In this document: positions 8,150-16,969 of the stretch, piece after piece | How the letters are laid out: the number at the start of each line of letters is the position of its first letter | How positions within the stretch are numbered: position 1 is the stretch's first letter | Assembly (NCBI GenBank): GCA_944323825.1 | Contig: CALUTY010000007.1 | Location: forward strand, 62,001-126,000 | Source of the DNA: an uncultured Bacteroidales bacterium | Lineage (GTDB): Bacteria; Bacteroidota; Bacteroidia; Bacteroidales; UBA932 | Reading direction: 5' to 3' | Length of the DNA: 64,000 bases | Translations under genes and position numbers: made by a program | The notes under the pieces: model-generated | Seen by the model: the letters and a program-made list of their open reading frames with translations, nothing else | Databases searched by the model: none | What the model was told of the DNA's origin: nothing

Positions 8150-9412
8150 ATGACAAATCAGGAACTTCAAAGTCTAAAGAACAAATTTGACATCATAGGC
8201 AATGATCCCGCCCTGAACCGGGCGCTTGAAATCGCCGTTGCTGTCGCTCCGACGGACCTTACCGTGCTGATATGCGGGGAAAGCGGCGTGGGAAAGGAGA
8301 ATATACCGAAAATCATACATCAGTTCAGCCGCAGGAGGACCGGCAAATATTTCGCCATCAACTGCGGAGCCATTCCGGAAGGCACCATCGACTCGGAGCT
8401 CTTCGGACATGAGAAAGGCTCTTTTACGGGGGCCAATGAAATGCGCAAGGGATATTTTGAGGAGGCAGACGGCGGCACGCTTTTCCTTGATGAGATAGGG
8501 GAACTGCCGATGGCTTCCCAGGCCAAGCTGCTCCGGGTCCTCCAGTCAGGGGAGTTCATCCGCGTGGGCTCGTCGAAGGTGCTCAAGACCGATGTGAGGG
8601 TGGTGGCGGCAACGAATGTCAATCTCATGCATGCGGTTTCCCGGGGCAAGTTCAGGGAAGACCTCTATTATAGGCTGAACGCCGTGCCCATACTCATGCC
8701 TGCCCTGCGGGAAAGGCCGGACGACATACATCTGCTTTTCAGGAAATTCGCTTCCGATTTTTCGGAGAAATACGGGATGAGCAAGATTACCCTTTCCCCG
8801 GATGCCGTGGCCCTGCTGAAGAGCTACCGGTGGCCAGGAAACATCAGGCAGCTGAAGAATGTCGCCGAAACTGTGTCTGCTCTGGAGTCGGAGAAGCTTT
8901 CATCCAGGTCGGAAAGATGTGAGATAAATGCCGCCATGCTCGGCAAATATATACCGAAGGACGACCCGAACATGTTGCCGGTCAAGTCTTTCAATTCGGA
9001 GGACACCGTCAGCCAGTCTGAACGGGAGGCCATAATAAGGATGATTTATCAGCTCCGTCAGGAAGTGGACTATCTGAAGAAGGTGGTGCTCGGGCACGGG
9101 AATGCTCCGGTCCGGCAGCTTCATGCAGCAGGGATGCAGCCTCAGGAGCGGCGAGAGGAGGCGGATTGGCAGGATGCTGATGTGTCGGAGGTGCCCCAGA
9201 CATTTTCCGGGCGGGTCATCCATCTTGGAGAGGGACCGGAAAGGCTTGTGGACGAGCAGCAGCAAGAGGACAGCCTTTCGCTCCAGAAGGCCGGCTCGGA
9301 CCTCATAAAGAAGGCCCTTGACAAGTACAAGGGCAACAGGAAGCAGGCCGCAGCCGAGCTCGGCATATCAGAAAGAACATTATACAGGAAACTGAAAAAC
9401 ATAAATGATTGA
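8150..9412 (+). CDS. Sigma-54-dependent activator (AAA+ / Fis HTH), no receiver domain
   Basis: This 420-residue protein begins almost directly with the AAA+ sigma-54 interaction domain. It has Walker A GESGVGKE, the sigma-54 contact loop GSFTGA (consensus GAFTGA), Walker B GGTLFLDEIGE and sensor WPGNIRQL. A long linker follows, then a C-terminal Fis-type HTH (GNRKQAAAELGISERTLYRKL). It lacks an N-terminal receiver or ligand domain, so activity must be controlled by another protein, by level, or not at all. The ATG at 8150 is supported by the N-terminal residues and the -7 box at 8136. The gene overlaps lptE by 8 nt, an arrangement I recall as common in Bacteroidales. Confidence 0.93.
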   Translation: MTNQELQSLKNKFDIIGNDPALNRALEIAVAVAPTDLTVLICGESGVGKENIPKIIHQFSRRRTGKYFAINCGAIPEGTIDSELFGHEKGSFTGANEMRKGYFEEADGGTLFLDEIGELPMASQAKLLRVLQSGEFIRVGSSKVLKTDVRVVAATNVNLMHAVSRGKFREDLYYRLNAVPILMPALRERPDDIHLLFRKFASDFSEKYGMSKITLSPDAVALLKSYRWPGNIRQLKNVAETVSALESEKLSSRSERCEINAAMLGKYIPKDDPNMLPVKSFNSEDTVSQSEREAIIRMIYQLRQEVDYLKKVVLGHGNAPVRQLHAAGMQPQERREEADWQDADVSEVPQTFSGRVIHLGEGPERLVDEQQQEDSLSLQKAGSDLIKKALDKYKGNRKQAAAELGISERTLYRKLKNIND

Positions 9413-9944
9413 TATGAAGGTAAGACTGAAGACGATATTGTCCTCTTGTGCGTTTGTCCTGGTATTGCTTGCCGCCATGCCTCTTTTGCAGTCATGCGGA
9501 ATATATTCCTTTTCCGGGACTTCTATCCAGCCGGATGTCTATACGGTGACAATCAATTATTTTGAATACAAGGCTCTCAGGGTGAACCCGACCTTGAGCA
9601 ATGATATGACGGAGGCGCTTAAGGACCAGTTCCAGAGGCTTACCAGGCTGGAGCAGGTCGATATTGACGGGGATCTGGAGATATCCGGAGAGATCACCGG
9701 ATATGATGTCCGGGCAACTGCGGTGACGGCAGACGAGGTAGCCGCGCAGAACAGGCTTACGGTCACCGTCAAGATATATTTCACCAACAGGAAATATCCT
9801 GAGGATGATTTTGAGAAATCGTTTTCCGCATATGCGGACTATGATTCCATGCAGTCTCTTGATGCCGTCGAGTCTTCCCTGTGCGAGGAGATAATCGACA
9901 CTCTTATAGAAGATATATTCAACGCGACCGTGGCGAACTGGTGA
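9405..9944 (+). CDS. lptE: LptE-family LPS assembly lipoprotein
   Basis: This 179-residue lipoprotein has signal and lipobox LLQSC at about residue 31. The mature part (CGIYSFSGTSIQPDVYTVTI, ALKDQFQRLTRLEQVDIDGD, LEISGEITGYDV) is the pattern of the Bacteroidota LptE family. LptE plugs the LptD barrel and helps insert LPS in the outer leaflet. Its start overlaps the end of the activator gene by 8 nt; a second ATG at 9414 is a possible alternative. A conserved helical protein and SecG follow, so this looks like an envelope-biogenesis operon. Confidence 0.85.
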   Translation: MIDMKVRLKTILSSCAFVLVLLAAMPLLQSCGIYSFSGTSIQPDVYTVTINYFEYKALRVNPTLSNDMTEALKDQFQRLTRLEQVDIDGDLEISGEITGYDVRATAVTADEVAAQNRLTVTVKIYFTNRKYPEDDFEKSFSAYADYDSMQSLDAVESSLCEEIIDTLIEDIFNATVANW

Positions 9945-10016
9945 TGTGCATGACCTGCTGCATATTCCGGACAGGTTCCCTTGCATGTGGCTGAAACTGT
10001 TGTATTGTGGAAAGTT

Positions 10017-10592
10017 ATGGAAGGATATATTGATCTGAAAAAATTGTCTATGGAGGAGCTCGCGGGGGTCGTGAATCTGTATCCTTGGTTCGGTGCGGCC
10101 AGGAAGGAGCTCTGTGTCAGAATGAGCCGCGCCGGAGGTGAAGGCTGGGGTGAAGCACAGTATGCCGATGCCGCCCTGTATGTCGGTTCAAGAAAGATGA
10201 TAGCCGGCATCATGCGTTCTTCAGGAAAGGCTGACTGTTCTGACAGCGAAATCACCGAAATTCTCAGGAAGGTGAGTGCCGGCTTGAATGCCAGAAAGGT
10301 GCATGTTGCAGGAGGCGACTATTTCACACAGGAGCAATATGACCTTGTGAGACGGCAGGAAGATTCCGTGTTTTCCCGATTTGCCGCCATGTCGGACAAG
10401 CCGTCCGGAGAAACGCCTGCGCCGAAGGATGACAGCCTCGTCTTCTATACCGAGACTCTTGCGCAGATATATGCAGACCAGGGCTATTATGACAGGGCAA
10501 TAGAGATTTATTCCAAACTAATTTTGGCATATCCGGAAAAAAATGCTTACTTTGCAGCCCTTATTGAAAAATTAAACGAAGAAAATAGATAA
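10017..10592 (+). CDS. Conserved Bacteroidota protein with C-terminal TPR-like helices
   Basis: This 191-residue soluble protein has no signal. The N-terminal half is helical (MEGYIDLKKLSMEELAGVVN, LYPWFGAARKELCVRMS). The C-terminal end carries a TPR-like pair, ETLAQIYADQGYYDRAIEIY followed by SKLILAYPEKNAYFAALIEKL. I chose ATG 10017; an in-frame start at 9981 would add 12 residues with no family-like feature. It lies between lptE and secG with only 2 nt before secG, indicating co-transcription. It is conserved in that position in related bacteria as far as I recall, but its function is not known. Confidence 0.78.
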   Translation: MEGYIDLKKLSMEELAGVVNLYPWFGAARKELCVRMSRAGGEGWGEAQYADAALYVGSRKMIAGIMRSSGKADCSDSEITEILRKVSAGLNARKVHVAGGDYFTQEQYDLVRRQEDSVFSRFAAMSDKPSGETPAPKDDSLVFYTETLAQIYADQGYYDRAIEIYSKLILAYPEKNAYFAALIEKLNEENR

Positions 10593-10594
10593 CT

Positions 10595-10966
10595 ATGGGT
10601 GTCGTATTTACTATTCTCACGGTATTTGTGATTCTTGCAAGCATACTTGTGACGATTGTGGTGCTGCTGCAGAACAGCAAGGGAGGCGGACTGGCAAGCA
10701 ATTTCGCTGTCGGCAACCAGACTTTCGGCGTCCGCAAGACGGCAGACATTCTTGAGAAGGTGACATGGGGGCTTGTAGCCTTCATTTTTGTGGTTTCAAT
10801 CGCAACGACTTTCGCTACGGGCGGTTCGGGCCGCAATGAGGTGGATGTCACGAGACAGATTGAAAATGCCGGCACAGAGCAGGTTCCGGAATTCCCTGCC
10901 GCTCCGGTTCAGCAGGAAGCTCCTGCACAGGAGGCTCCGGCTGCTGAGGCTGCCCCTGCAGAGTAG
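10595..10966 (+). CDS. secG: Preprotein translocase subunit SecG
   Basis: This 123-residue protein has the SecG layout: a first membrane helix (VFTILTVFVILASILVTIVVLL), the cytoplasmic loop QNSKGGGLASNFAVGNQTFG, and a second helix (VTWGLVAFIFVVSIATTFAT). A Pro/Ala/Glu-rich tail (QQEAPAQEAPAAEAAPAE) is an extension common in Bacteroidota. SecG assists SecYEG export. It is coupled to the upstream gene (2 nt apart). Confidence 0.93.
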   Translation: MGVVFTILTVFVILASILVTIVVLLQNSKGGGLASNFAVGNQTFGVRKTADILEKVTWGLVAFIFVVSIATTFATGGSGRNEVDVTRQIENAGTEQVPEFPAAPVQQEAPAQEAPAAEAAPAE

Positions 10967-11047
10967 TCTGTCCCCGCAGCGAAGCATTGTAAATATAGGT
11001 CATACTGACAAAATGTCAGAATAAAGGCCGTTGGAATATAATTTGAT

Positions 11048-11081
11048 GATAGCCGTCTGTTCTCATGAGCAGACGGCTATC
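11048..11081 (+). promoter_or_regulatory. Perfect 12-bp dyad upstream of clpB
   Basis: GATAGCCGTCTG (11048-11059) and CAGACGGCTATC (11070-11081) are perfect complements separated by 10 nt. The spacer contains the palindrome CTCATGAG. No T-run follows, so it is not a classical terminator. The geometry resembles CIRCE heat-shock operators (9-bp arms, 9-nt spacer) but the sequence does not. It could be an operator or an mRNA hairpin 51 nt before the clpB start. Confidence 0.6.
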
Positions 11082-11132
11082 TCAGGTTATGCCCGGGGCT
11101 TCGGAAGCCGTTCTGTGCAAGAGATTGAAAAT

Positions 11133-13334
11133 ATGGAGGATATGAATATGGAAAACAACAATAAGTTTGAAAATCTGAACAAGTTTGCCGTCAATCTGAA
11201 CGAGAAGGCGGCGCAGGGAAAGCTCGACCCTGTGATCGGCAGGGACGAGGAGATCCGCAGGGTGCTCCAGATATTGAGCCGGAGGACCAAGAACAACCCT
11301 ATCCTGGTGGGTGAACCGGGAGTCGGCAAGACCGCCATTTCCGAGGGCATTGCCCAGAAGATAGTGGACGGCCAGGTGCCTGAAAATCTGAAAAGCAGGA
11401 AGATATATTCCCTTGACCTTGGCGCCCTGATTGCCGGTGCGAAATATCAGGGTGAATTCGAGGAAAGGCTGAAAGGAGTGGTGAAGGAAGTCGTGGACAG
11501 CGACGGGGAGATCATACTTTTCATAGATGAGATTCATACTCTGGTAGGAGCCGGAAGGTCTTCCGGTGCGATGGATGCCTCCAACATCCTGAAGCCGGCA
11601 TTGGCGAGGGGAGAGCTGAGGACCATAGGTTCCACTACCCTTGATGAGTATCAGAAATATTTCGAGGCCGACAAGGCCCTTGAAAGGAGGTTCCAGATGG
11701 TCATGGTGGACGAACCTACGCCTGCCGAGTCAATTTCCATCCTGAGGGGACTGAAGGAGAGGTATGAGAACCATCACAAGGTGCGCATCGAGGACGATGC
11801 ACTGATTGCCGCCGTGGAGCTTTCGCACAGGTATATCACCAACAGGTTCCTGCCGGACAAGGCCATAGACCTTGTGGACGAGGCTGCCTCAAAGCTCCGT
11901 CTGGAGATGAATTCCGTGCCGGAGCCTATAGATGACCTCAACAGCAAGATCCGCCAGCTGGAGATTGAAAAGGAGGCCATCAAGCGTGAAGGTGTCTCCA
12001 TGAAGATGGACAAGATAAAGGAAGATCTTGCCGAACTGAACAGGCAGAGGGATGTGCTGATGAAGAAATGGGAGGAGGAGAAAGGCATACTCTCAGGGCT
12101 GCAGGAGGCCCGCCAGAAAATAGAGGACTATAAGATAGAGGCACAGAATGCCGAAAGGGCAGGGGATTATGGCAAGGTTGCGGAAATCCGTTACGGCAAG
12201 ATGGCCGAGACAAAGAAGAAGATAGATGAGCTTACCGCAAAGCAGGCTTCAATAAAGGATCCTATCATTACGGAGTCCGTAACCCCTGAAGATATCGCCG
12301 AGGTGGTGGCCAAATGGACAGGCATTCCTGTCAAGAGGATGATGGAGAGCGAGAGGGAGAAGCTGCTCCGCATGGAGGATGAGCTTCACAAGAGGGTCAT
12401 CGGCCAGGACCAGGCTATTGCAGCAGTTTCCGATGCAGTGAGGAGAAGCCGTGCAGGTCTGCAGAATGAGAAGCGCCCTATAGGTTCGTTCCTCTTCATG
12501 GGTACTACCGGTGTCGGTAAGACAGAGCTTGCGAAGGCACTTGCGGAGTTCCTGTTCAACGATGAGAACATGATCACCCGTATAGACATGAGCGAGTATC
12601 AGGAGCGTCACTCGGTGAGCCGTCTTGTCGGTGCGCCTCCGGGATATGTGGGCTACGATGAGGGAGGACAGCTGACCGAGGCCGTCAGAAGGAAGCCGTA
12701 CTCAGTCGTGCTTCTTGATGAGATTGAGAAGGCGCATCCGGATGTGTTCAACATCCTGCTGCAGGTGCTTGACGATGGGCGTCTGACCGACAACAAGGGC
12801 CGGACAGTGGACTTCAAGAACACCATCCTCATCATGACTTCAAATGTGGGTGCAGATGTCATCCAGAGCTATATGGACAGGCTTCCTGCTGTGGGTCTGA
12901 AAGATGCGGATCCTTCTGCCGAGAAGGCTGCCATGGAAAAGCGTGCCGAGATGCTGTCCGAGTGCAAGAAAGATGTCATCGACATCCTCAAGAAGACTGT
13001 CCGTCCGGAATTTCTCAACAGGATTGACGAGATCATCATGTTCGAGCCTCTGTCACAGAAGGATATCCGCGACATTCTTCATCTGCAGATGAATGACCTG
13101 AAGAAGAAGCTTTCTGAGAACGGCGTTTCCGTCACCTTCACGAAAGAGTTCGTGGACTACATGAGCACCAAGGGCTATGAGCCTGCCTACGGTGCCCGTC
13201 CTATCAAGCGTCTGATGCAGCGTGAACTAGTCAACCTTCTCGCCAAGTCCATCCTTGACGGCCATGTCCACCGTGACTCCGTCATCGAAGTCGATGTCCG
13301 GGACGGCCAGATTGTGGTCAGGGATAAGAAATGA
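11133..13334 (+). CDS. clpB: ClpB-type AAA+ disaggregase lacking the N-terminal domain
   Basis: This 733-residue protein has both ClpB AAA+ modules. Module 1 carries Walker [10 protein letters not shown] and [15 protein letters not shown] coiled-coil middle domain of about 120 residues ([20 protein letters not shown] and following) identifies ClpB rather than ClpA. Module 2 carries GTTGVGKTE and [15 protein letters not shown], then [18 protein letters not shown]. No Clp_N repeat is present: usual ClpB proteins have about 860 residues and 140 more at the front. The frame upstream to 11031 encodes nothing Clp_N-like and passes through the dyad, so I chose ATG 11133; 11142 and 11148 are alternatives. 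It would resemble the shorter E. coli ClpB isoform. It should resolve aggregates with DnaK. Confidence 0.9.
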   Translation: MEDMNMENNNKFENLNKFAVNLNEKAAQGKLDPVIGRDEEIRRVLQILSRRTKNNPILVGEPGVGKTAISEGIAQKIVDGQVPENLKSRKIYSLDLGALIAGAKYQGEFEERLKGVVKEVVDSDGEIILFIDEIHTLVGAGRSSGAMDASNILKPALARGELRTIGSTTLDEYQKYFEADKALERRFQMVMVDEPTPAESISILRGLKERYENHHKVRIEDDALIAAVELSHRYITNRFLPDKAIDLVDEAASKLRLEMNSVPEPIDDLNSKIRQLEIEKEAIKREGVSMKMDKIKEDLAELNRQRDVLMKKWEEEKGILSGLQEARQKIEDYKIEAQNAERAGDYGKVAEIRYGKMAETKKKIDELTAKQASIKDPIITESVTPEDIAEVVAKWTGIPVKRMMESEREKLLRMEDELHKRVIGQDQAIAAVSDAVRRSRAGLQNEKRPIGSFLFMGTTGVGKTELAKALAEFLFNDENMITRIDMSEYQERHSVSRLVGAPPGYVGYDEGGQLTEAVRRKPYSVVLLDEIEKAHPDVFNILLQVLDDGRLTDNKGRTVDFKNTILIMTSNVGADVIQSYMDRLPAVGLKDADPSAEKAAMEKRAEMLSECKKDVIDILKKTVRPEFLNRIDEIIMFEPLSQKDIRDILHLQMNDLKKKLSENGVSVTFTKEFVDYMSTKGYEPAYGARPIKRLMQRELVNLLAKSILDGHVHRDSVIEVDVRDGQIVVRDKK

Positions 13335-13357
13335 CCTTTGCTGCAATATTATTGAAA

Positions 13358-13389
13358 GAATGATCCGGTTTCCGGGTCATTCTTTTTTT
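13358..13389 (+). terminator. Terminator of clpB
   Basis: GAATGATCCGG pairs with CCGGGTCATTC (11 bp, one G-T) around TTT, followed by seven T. It lies 23 nt after the clpB stop. The next 180 bp to the toxin-antitoxin promoter hold no gene that I can support. Confidence 0.93.
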
Positions 13390-13572
13390 ATTTTATATCC
13401 ACAATAATATCCCATGTTGTCATTCCGACTTCAGTGAGTTAACCATGAGGTCATACTGATGGTTGACGGTTTCCGGCGACAAAAAAGAGAAAAAACATAA
13501 AAATTCAGAAAAACCTTTCATCAAAAACAGAAAAACCGTTTTAGCTGCAGTTTCATCCAAATACATATCACA

Positions 13573-13580
13573 TATCTTTG
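13573..13580 (+). promoter_or_regulatory. Promoter of the GNAT toxin-antitoxin pair
   Basis: TATCTTTG fits TAnnTTTG and lies 28 nt before the antitoxin ATG. A TTTC at 13551-13554 is a weak candidate for the upstream box. Confidence 0.65.
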
Positions 13581-13608
13581 CGTTCAGATACTGACTGACA
13601 AATTCATA

Positions 13609-13773
13609 ATGATTATGGCAACACCTATAAGAGAAACCCCGATTCTGAAAGGGAAAGATGCCCGCAGGTTTGACCGGGCCATGAAAAATGTCAAGCCAAT
13701 GACTGAAGAACAAAAGCAAAGAATCCGAGCCGAAGCAGAAGCTTTTGTAAACGAAGTAACTATAAAAATCTAG
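13609..13773 (+). CDS. Small antitoxin-like protein upstream of a GNAT toxin
   Basis: This is a 54-codon gene, MIMATPIRETPILKGKDARR and onward, ending in a Glu/Lys/Ala-rich helix (TEEQKQRIRAEAEAFV). The N-terminal motif TPIxETPxLxGKDAxRF recurs in small Bacteroidota proteins encoded before GNAT-type toxins; I base this on memory of the family. It is not the usual ribbon-helix-helix DUF1778 antitoxin. The second ATG (13615, MATPIRE) may be the true start. It ends 10 nt before the acetyltransferase gene, with a good -7 box upstream. Confidence 0.75.
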   Translation: MIMATPIRETPILKGKDARRFDRAMKNVKPMTEEQKQRIRAEAEAFVNEVTIKI

Positions 13774-13783
13774 AAGGACAGCT

Positions 13784-14293
13784 ATGCGGGAATTGGTTCT
13801 ATTGACCCCACGGTCTGTCATCAGGCCTTTTGATTGTGGAGATGATGACTTGAACAGTTTTTTGATGGAAGATGCCAAATCTCATTTTGAAAGCAGATTG
13901 GCATTTACCTATATTCTGCAGGACAAGATTGAAACTATAGCTTATTTCAGTCTGTTGAATGACAAGATTCTCAGAAAAAATTCGACTGGGTCCTCTTGGG
14001 AAATTATCAGGAATCTGTTTCCGCAGGAAATAAGATACGGGAGTTTTCCTGCTGTGAAAATCGGCAGACTGGCTGTGTCAAAGTCTTTTCAATATAAGAA
14101 TATAGGAAGTAAATTGTTGTCATTTATCAAGATTGATTTATTGAAGTCGCCCAGGTCGGCATTCCGTTTTCTGACTGTAGATGCTTATTCTGATGCGGTG
14201 GGATTTTATGAAAGAAACGGCTTTGTGGAAATGCAGCCAGGCAGAAATGGTCAGACGAGTATAATGTACTTTGATATGGCAAAATTGCGATAA
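13784..14293 (+). CDS. GNAT acetyltransferase, probable TacT/AtaT-like toxin
   Basis: This 169-residue protein has the compact GNAT fold: an N-terminal PFDCGDDDLNSFLMEDA and ILQDKIETIAYFSL. The acetyl-CoA-binding stretch is KIGRLAVSKSFQYKNIGSKL, near the Q/RxxGxG/A position with YKNIGS. Then come LTVDAYSDAVGFYERNGFVE and a C-terminal SIMYFDMAKL. The opening 'CGDDDLNSFL' and length match toxins that acetylate aminoacyl-tRNA. Pairing with the 54-codon gene 10 nt upstream supports a toxin-antitoxin role. The tRNA target is not predictable here. Confidence 0.85.
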   Translation: MRELVLLTPRSVIRPFDCGDDDLNSFLMEDAKSHFESRLAFTYILQDKIETIAYFSLLNDKILRKNSTGSSWEIIRNLFPQEIRYGSFPAVKIGRLAVSKSFQYKNIGSKLLSFIKIDLLKSPRSAFRFLTVDAYSDAVGFYERNGFVEMQPGRNGQTSIMYFDMAKLR

Positions 14294-14308
14294 TTGTTTA
14301 TAATGAAT

Positions 14309-14346
14309 CAGACCGCAGGTTCCCGGAATACGAGAAGTGCGGTCTG
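14309..14346. terminator. Hairpin between convergent genes
   Basis: CAGACCGCA (14309) pairs with TGCGGTCTG (14338) across a 20-nt loop. It lies between the GNAT gene and the minus-strand FISUMP gene. T-runs are weak, so termination is likely but not certain. Confidence 0.55.
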
Positions 14347-14372
14347 AGGCTTGTGTTCAATGTGAGATGATG

Positions 14373-15314
14373 TTATTGGGCATCCTTGACGCAGCGGAGC
14401 TGCTGTCCGGAAAGGATGCTGCAATAGGCTACATTTACCCTGCCTTCAGGGTAGATCTTGGTGAAGGTCGTCATCTGGCTGAAGAACTGTATGTCTGTCA
14501 ATTCGGTAGGGTCGGAGGGGCTGTATTTTGGCTTATAGCATGTGGATGACATCATATAAGTCAAGGCAGGTGTACCATATTGGCCTTCCATGGTCGTGTT
14601 CCCGGAATATAATTGGGTAAGCTGGTAGCTTCCTGTGCCTGAATATCCGTTCCGGTTGCGATAACCGCTTCTGACATAGTTCCATCCGGCATCATCATAA
14701 AGACTGATCTTGCCTCCGCTGTAAGTTTCATCATAAAACAGTGCATTTTCATCTACCTGATTTCCCTCTTCTCCCGTGGCAGCTTTGTTTGAAAGGCCAC
14801 AGAGGGCAAAGAAGTCGGCTCTTGTAGGGATATGCCAGCCCGGAGGGCAGATGCCTTGTGCTCCTTCGAATGAGTCGGCATTGTCAACAGTGACTTTCAC
14901 TCCTCCGAGAGCGGCGTACATGTCATAAAGATATCCATTTTCTTTTATTGGTTCTTCGTCGGTAAGTGCGACGGCCCTGTCGGCATTGATTTTTGTCGGA
15001 GGAGTTGCATCATTTTCCAGTTTGTATGGAAACCAGATGTGACTGTCGGCAGCAGGATCATCAGACGGAGTGAACCCTTCCGGGACATAGCGCAGAGGCT
15101 CTGCCATCCAGACGGAGCCGTTTGAGAGGGTGACGGTTTTGTAGGTGTCGCCGTGGTAAGTAAATGTGCCGTCAGCATTTTCAACATAAGTTTCGTCGTC
15201 TGTTCCGGTACCGTTGCCGTTTCCATTTCCGCTGCCGTTCCCTTCCGGGTCTTCGGTGCTGCAGGCCACCATTGCGGCGGCTGCGAGCAACATTGTGAGA
15301 TAAGATTTTTTCAT
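14373..15314 (-). CDS. FISUMP-domain lipoprotein
   Basis: This 313-residue protein starts MKKSYLTMLLAAAAMVAC (lipobox Cys18) and has a Gly/Asn-rich spacer (GNGSGNGNGNGTGTDDE). The rest is a FISUMP-type domain: TLSNGSVWMAEPLRY, ENGYLYDMYAAL, GICPPGWHIPTRADFFAL, and a final QQLRCVKDA. FISUMP domains are frequent in surface lipoproteins of Bacteroidota and Fibrobacter; their ligands are unknown. I used ATG 15314 because the signal begins there. It follows the DUF6850 barrel by 29 nt and is probably the last gene of the TonB-receptor operon. Confidence 0.85.
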   Translation of the reverse strand: MKKSYLTMLLAAAAMVACSTEDPEGNGSGNGNGNGTGTDDETYVENADGTFTYHGDTYKTVTLSNGSVWMAEPLRYVPEGFTPSDDPAADSHIWFPYKLENDATPPTKINADRAVALTDEEPIKENGYLYDMYAALGGVKVTVDNADSFEGAQGICPPGWHIPTRADFFALCGLSNKAATGEEGNQVDENALFYDETYSGGKISLYDDAGWNYVRSGYRNRNGYSGTGSYQLTQLYSGNTTMEGQYGTPALTYMMSSTCYKPKYSPSDPTELTDIQFFSQMTTFTKIYPEGRVNVAYCSILSGQQLRCVKDAQ

Positions 15315-15343
15315 GATGCTATTGTTTTGATTTAATATGATTG

Positions 15344-16969
15344 TCAAAATGTGTAACCGAATCTGAGGTTTTCTGACCAGCGGTCAGGACCGGGGAGGTA
15401 TTGCAGGCTGAAACCTCGGGTGTAGCCTGCAGAGGCTTCCAGGTAGAGCCCTTTGCTGAAATTGAAGCGGAGGGCGAGGGCTGCTTCAAGACGGGGAGCT
15501 GTCATGTATTCGCTCTGGAGGTTGTGCCATCCGGTCAGCCGGTACGGCAGGTCTCCTGTGGATATGCCGCCTTCCGTTGTCCTTTCATTTTCGGAGCCCT
15601 TGCCGCAGCTGAAAGCCAGTCCTGCCTTCAGGTCGAACATTCTTATGCTGCATGTTCCCGAAACATAGCCTCGGCCGATGAAGTCGTTCCTTGAAAAAAG
15701 GTAGGGATACATCTGTGATGAAAGGCGGTAGAGATATGAAATTTCCGCCCCGCATCTTATGGAGGCCTTATCTGAAATCCATTCATAGCTTGGCGAGAAG
15801 GTGGTAAGGCGTCTTTCGAAGATCCGGTTTGAGCCGAGCTTTTCTGTTGTCGTCACCCCGTCAACAGTGTTCTGGACGAGCACATTCTCATTGTTGTTCT
15901 GGGTTTGCCAAGAAATGTCCATGCGCAGGAAATGCCGGCTTTCATCTTTCCCGAAGGCATATCCGATGCCGGCTTCTGCCTTGTGCCCCGGAAATTCGAA
16001 CCATATCGACTGCTTTTCTCCGGCGGAACCGCTGCTGTAGAAATATGCAAGTTCGGCAAAGACGGATTTCCATTGGACCTGGGCGGCAGCCCCGTGGATG
16101 AATTCCTTTATGGGAAATCCGTTTATGCCTGATTCTGCCAGGTGCACTCCGCTGCCTTCCCATACTTCGTATGCCCCGAACATGAGTCCTTTGTCGAGAA
16201 AGGCGTAATATGTTGAGGATGATATGCCGAGCTCTTCAGCATCTATGGTTTCCGAGTTTTTGCCGAAAATGTAGGAGAGTCCGAGTGACAGGTCGCCGTC
16301 ATGGTACATGACTGACGGGGATACGGTCATGTCAAGCAGGAAGTTTGAATGCCTGAGGTCTTTTCTTTTGGTGTAATTCGCTCCTGTATAATCCATTGCG
16401 GCTCCGAGCCTCCAGTGCGGGTTCAAGTCTGCCGAGATGCCTCCGGAGAATGAATAGGTCTGCATCGTCTTGTTGCCCGGGGTGAATTCCAATACATCAA
16501 CGGGATAATATCCCGGACGGGCAGACATTGAGCCGTGCATCCCCTTTCCGGAAAAATTGTCGAATGAGAATGCCCCTGACATGGAGAATTTCTTCAGATG
16601 GACCATTGTTCTTGCCTCAGCTCCAGCATTCCACGAAGATGATGCCTGATAGGAATCATGGAATCCTCCGGAAGTGAAGTTGCCATGGATTTCTGCGTAG
16701 GATATGGTGACGGAATCTGTCCTCAGTCCGTTGATGTTATGTCCGAGGTTCCACAAATTGCGCCTTTCAATGCGCTCGAACGGTCCGCGCTCAATGAGTG
16801 TCCTGTCCGGAGCGCTTCCGTCCTGTGCCACCGTTCCGCCGGGAACGGCTGCAGCTGGCGATGCGGAGAGCATCATCCATATCACTGACAAGACTATGGC
16901 TGCAGGCATCCCGTGAATCCTGGAAAATCCCGTTCCTGTGAAAATTCTATATGTGGATATCTTATTCAT
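15344..16969 (-). CDS. DUF6850-type outer-membrane beta-barrel protein
   Basis: This 541-residue protein begins MNKISTYRIFTGTGFSRIHG with a hydrophobic signal (AIVLSVIWMMLSASPAAA) after a longer-than-usual n-region. The body is alternating amphipathic beta-strands with aromatic girdles, for example VTISYAEIHGNFTSGGFHDS, and ends FGYTF with terminal Phe as in outer-membrane barrels. It matches what I recall of the DUF6850 family found next to DUF4876 proteins. Its ATG overlaps the stop region of the DUF4876 gene (ATGAATAA, 8 nt), implying translational coupling. Function unknown. Confidence 0.8.
   Translation of the reverse strand: MNKISTYRIFTGTGFSRIHGMPAAIVLSVIWMMLSASPAAAVPGGTVAQDGSAPDRTLIERGPFERIERRNLWNLGHNINGLRTDSVTISYAEIHGNFTSGGFHDSYQASSSWNAGAEARTMVHLKKFSMSGAFSFDNFSGKGMHGSMSARPGYYPVDVLEFTPGNKTMQTYSFSGGISADLNPHWRLGAAMDYTGANYTKRKDLRHSNFLLDMTVSPSVMYHDGDLSLGLSYIFGKNSETIDAEELGISSSTYYAFLDKGLMFGAYEVWEGSGVHLAESGINGFPIKEFIHGAAAQVQWKSVFAELAYFYSSGSAGEKQSIWFEFPGHKAEAGIGYAFGKDESRHFLRMDISWQTQNNNENVLVQNTVDGVTTTEKLGSNRIFERRLTTFSPSYEWISDKASIRCGAEISYLYRLSSQMYPYLFSRNDFIGRGYVSGTCSIRMFDLKAGLAFSCGKGSENERTTEGGISTGDLPYRLTGWHNLQSEYMTAPRLEAALALRFNFSKGLYLEASAGYTRGFSLQYLPGPDRWSENLRFGYTF

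Noticed and set aside
11048..11081. CIRCE heat-shock operator
   Set aside because: Arm and spacer sizes are similar, but the CIRCE arms TTAGCACTC/GAGTGCTAA are absent.
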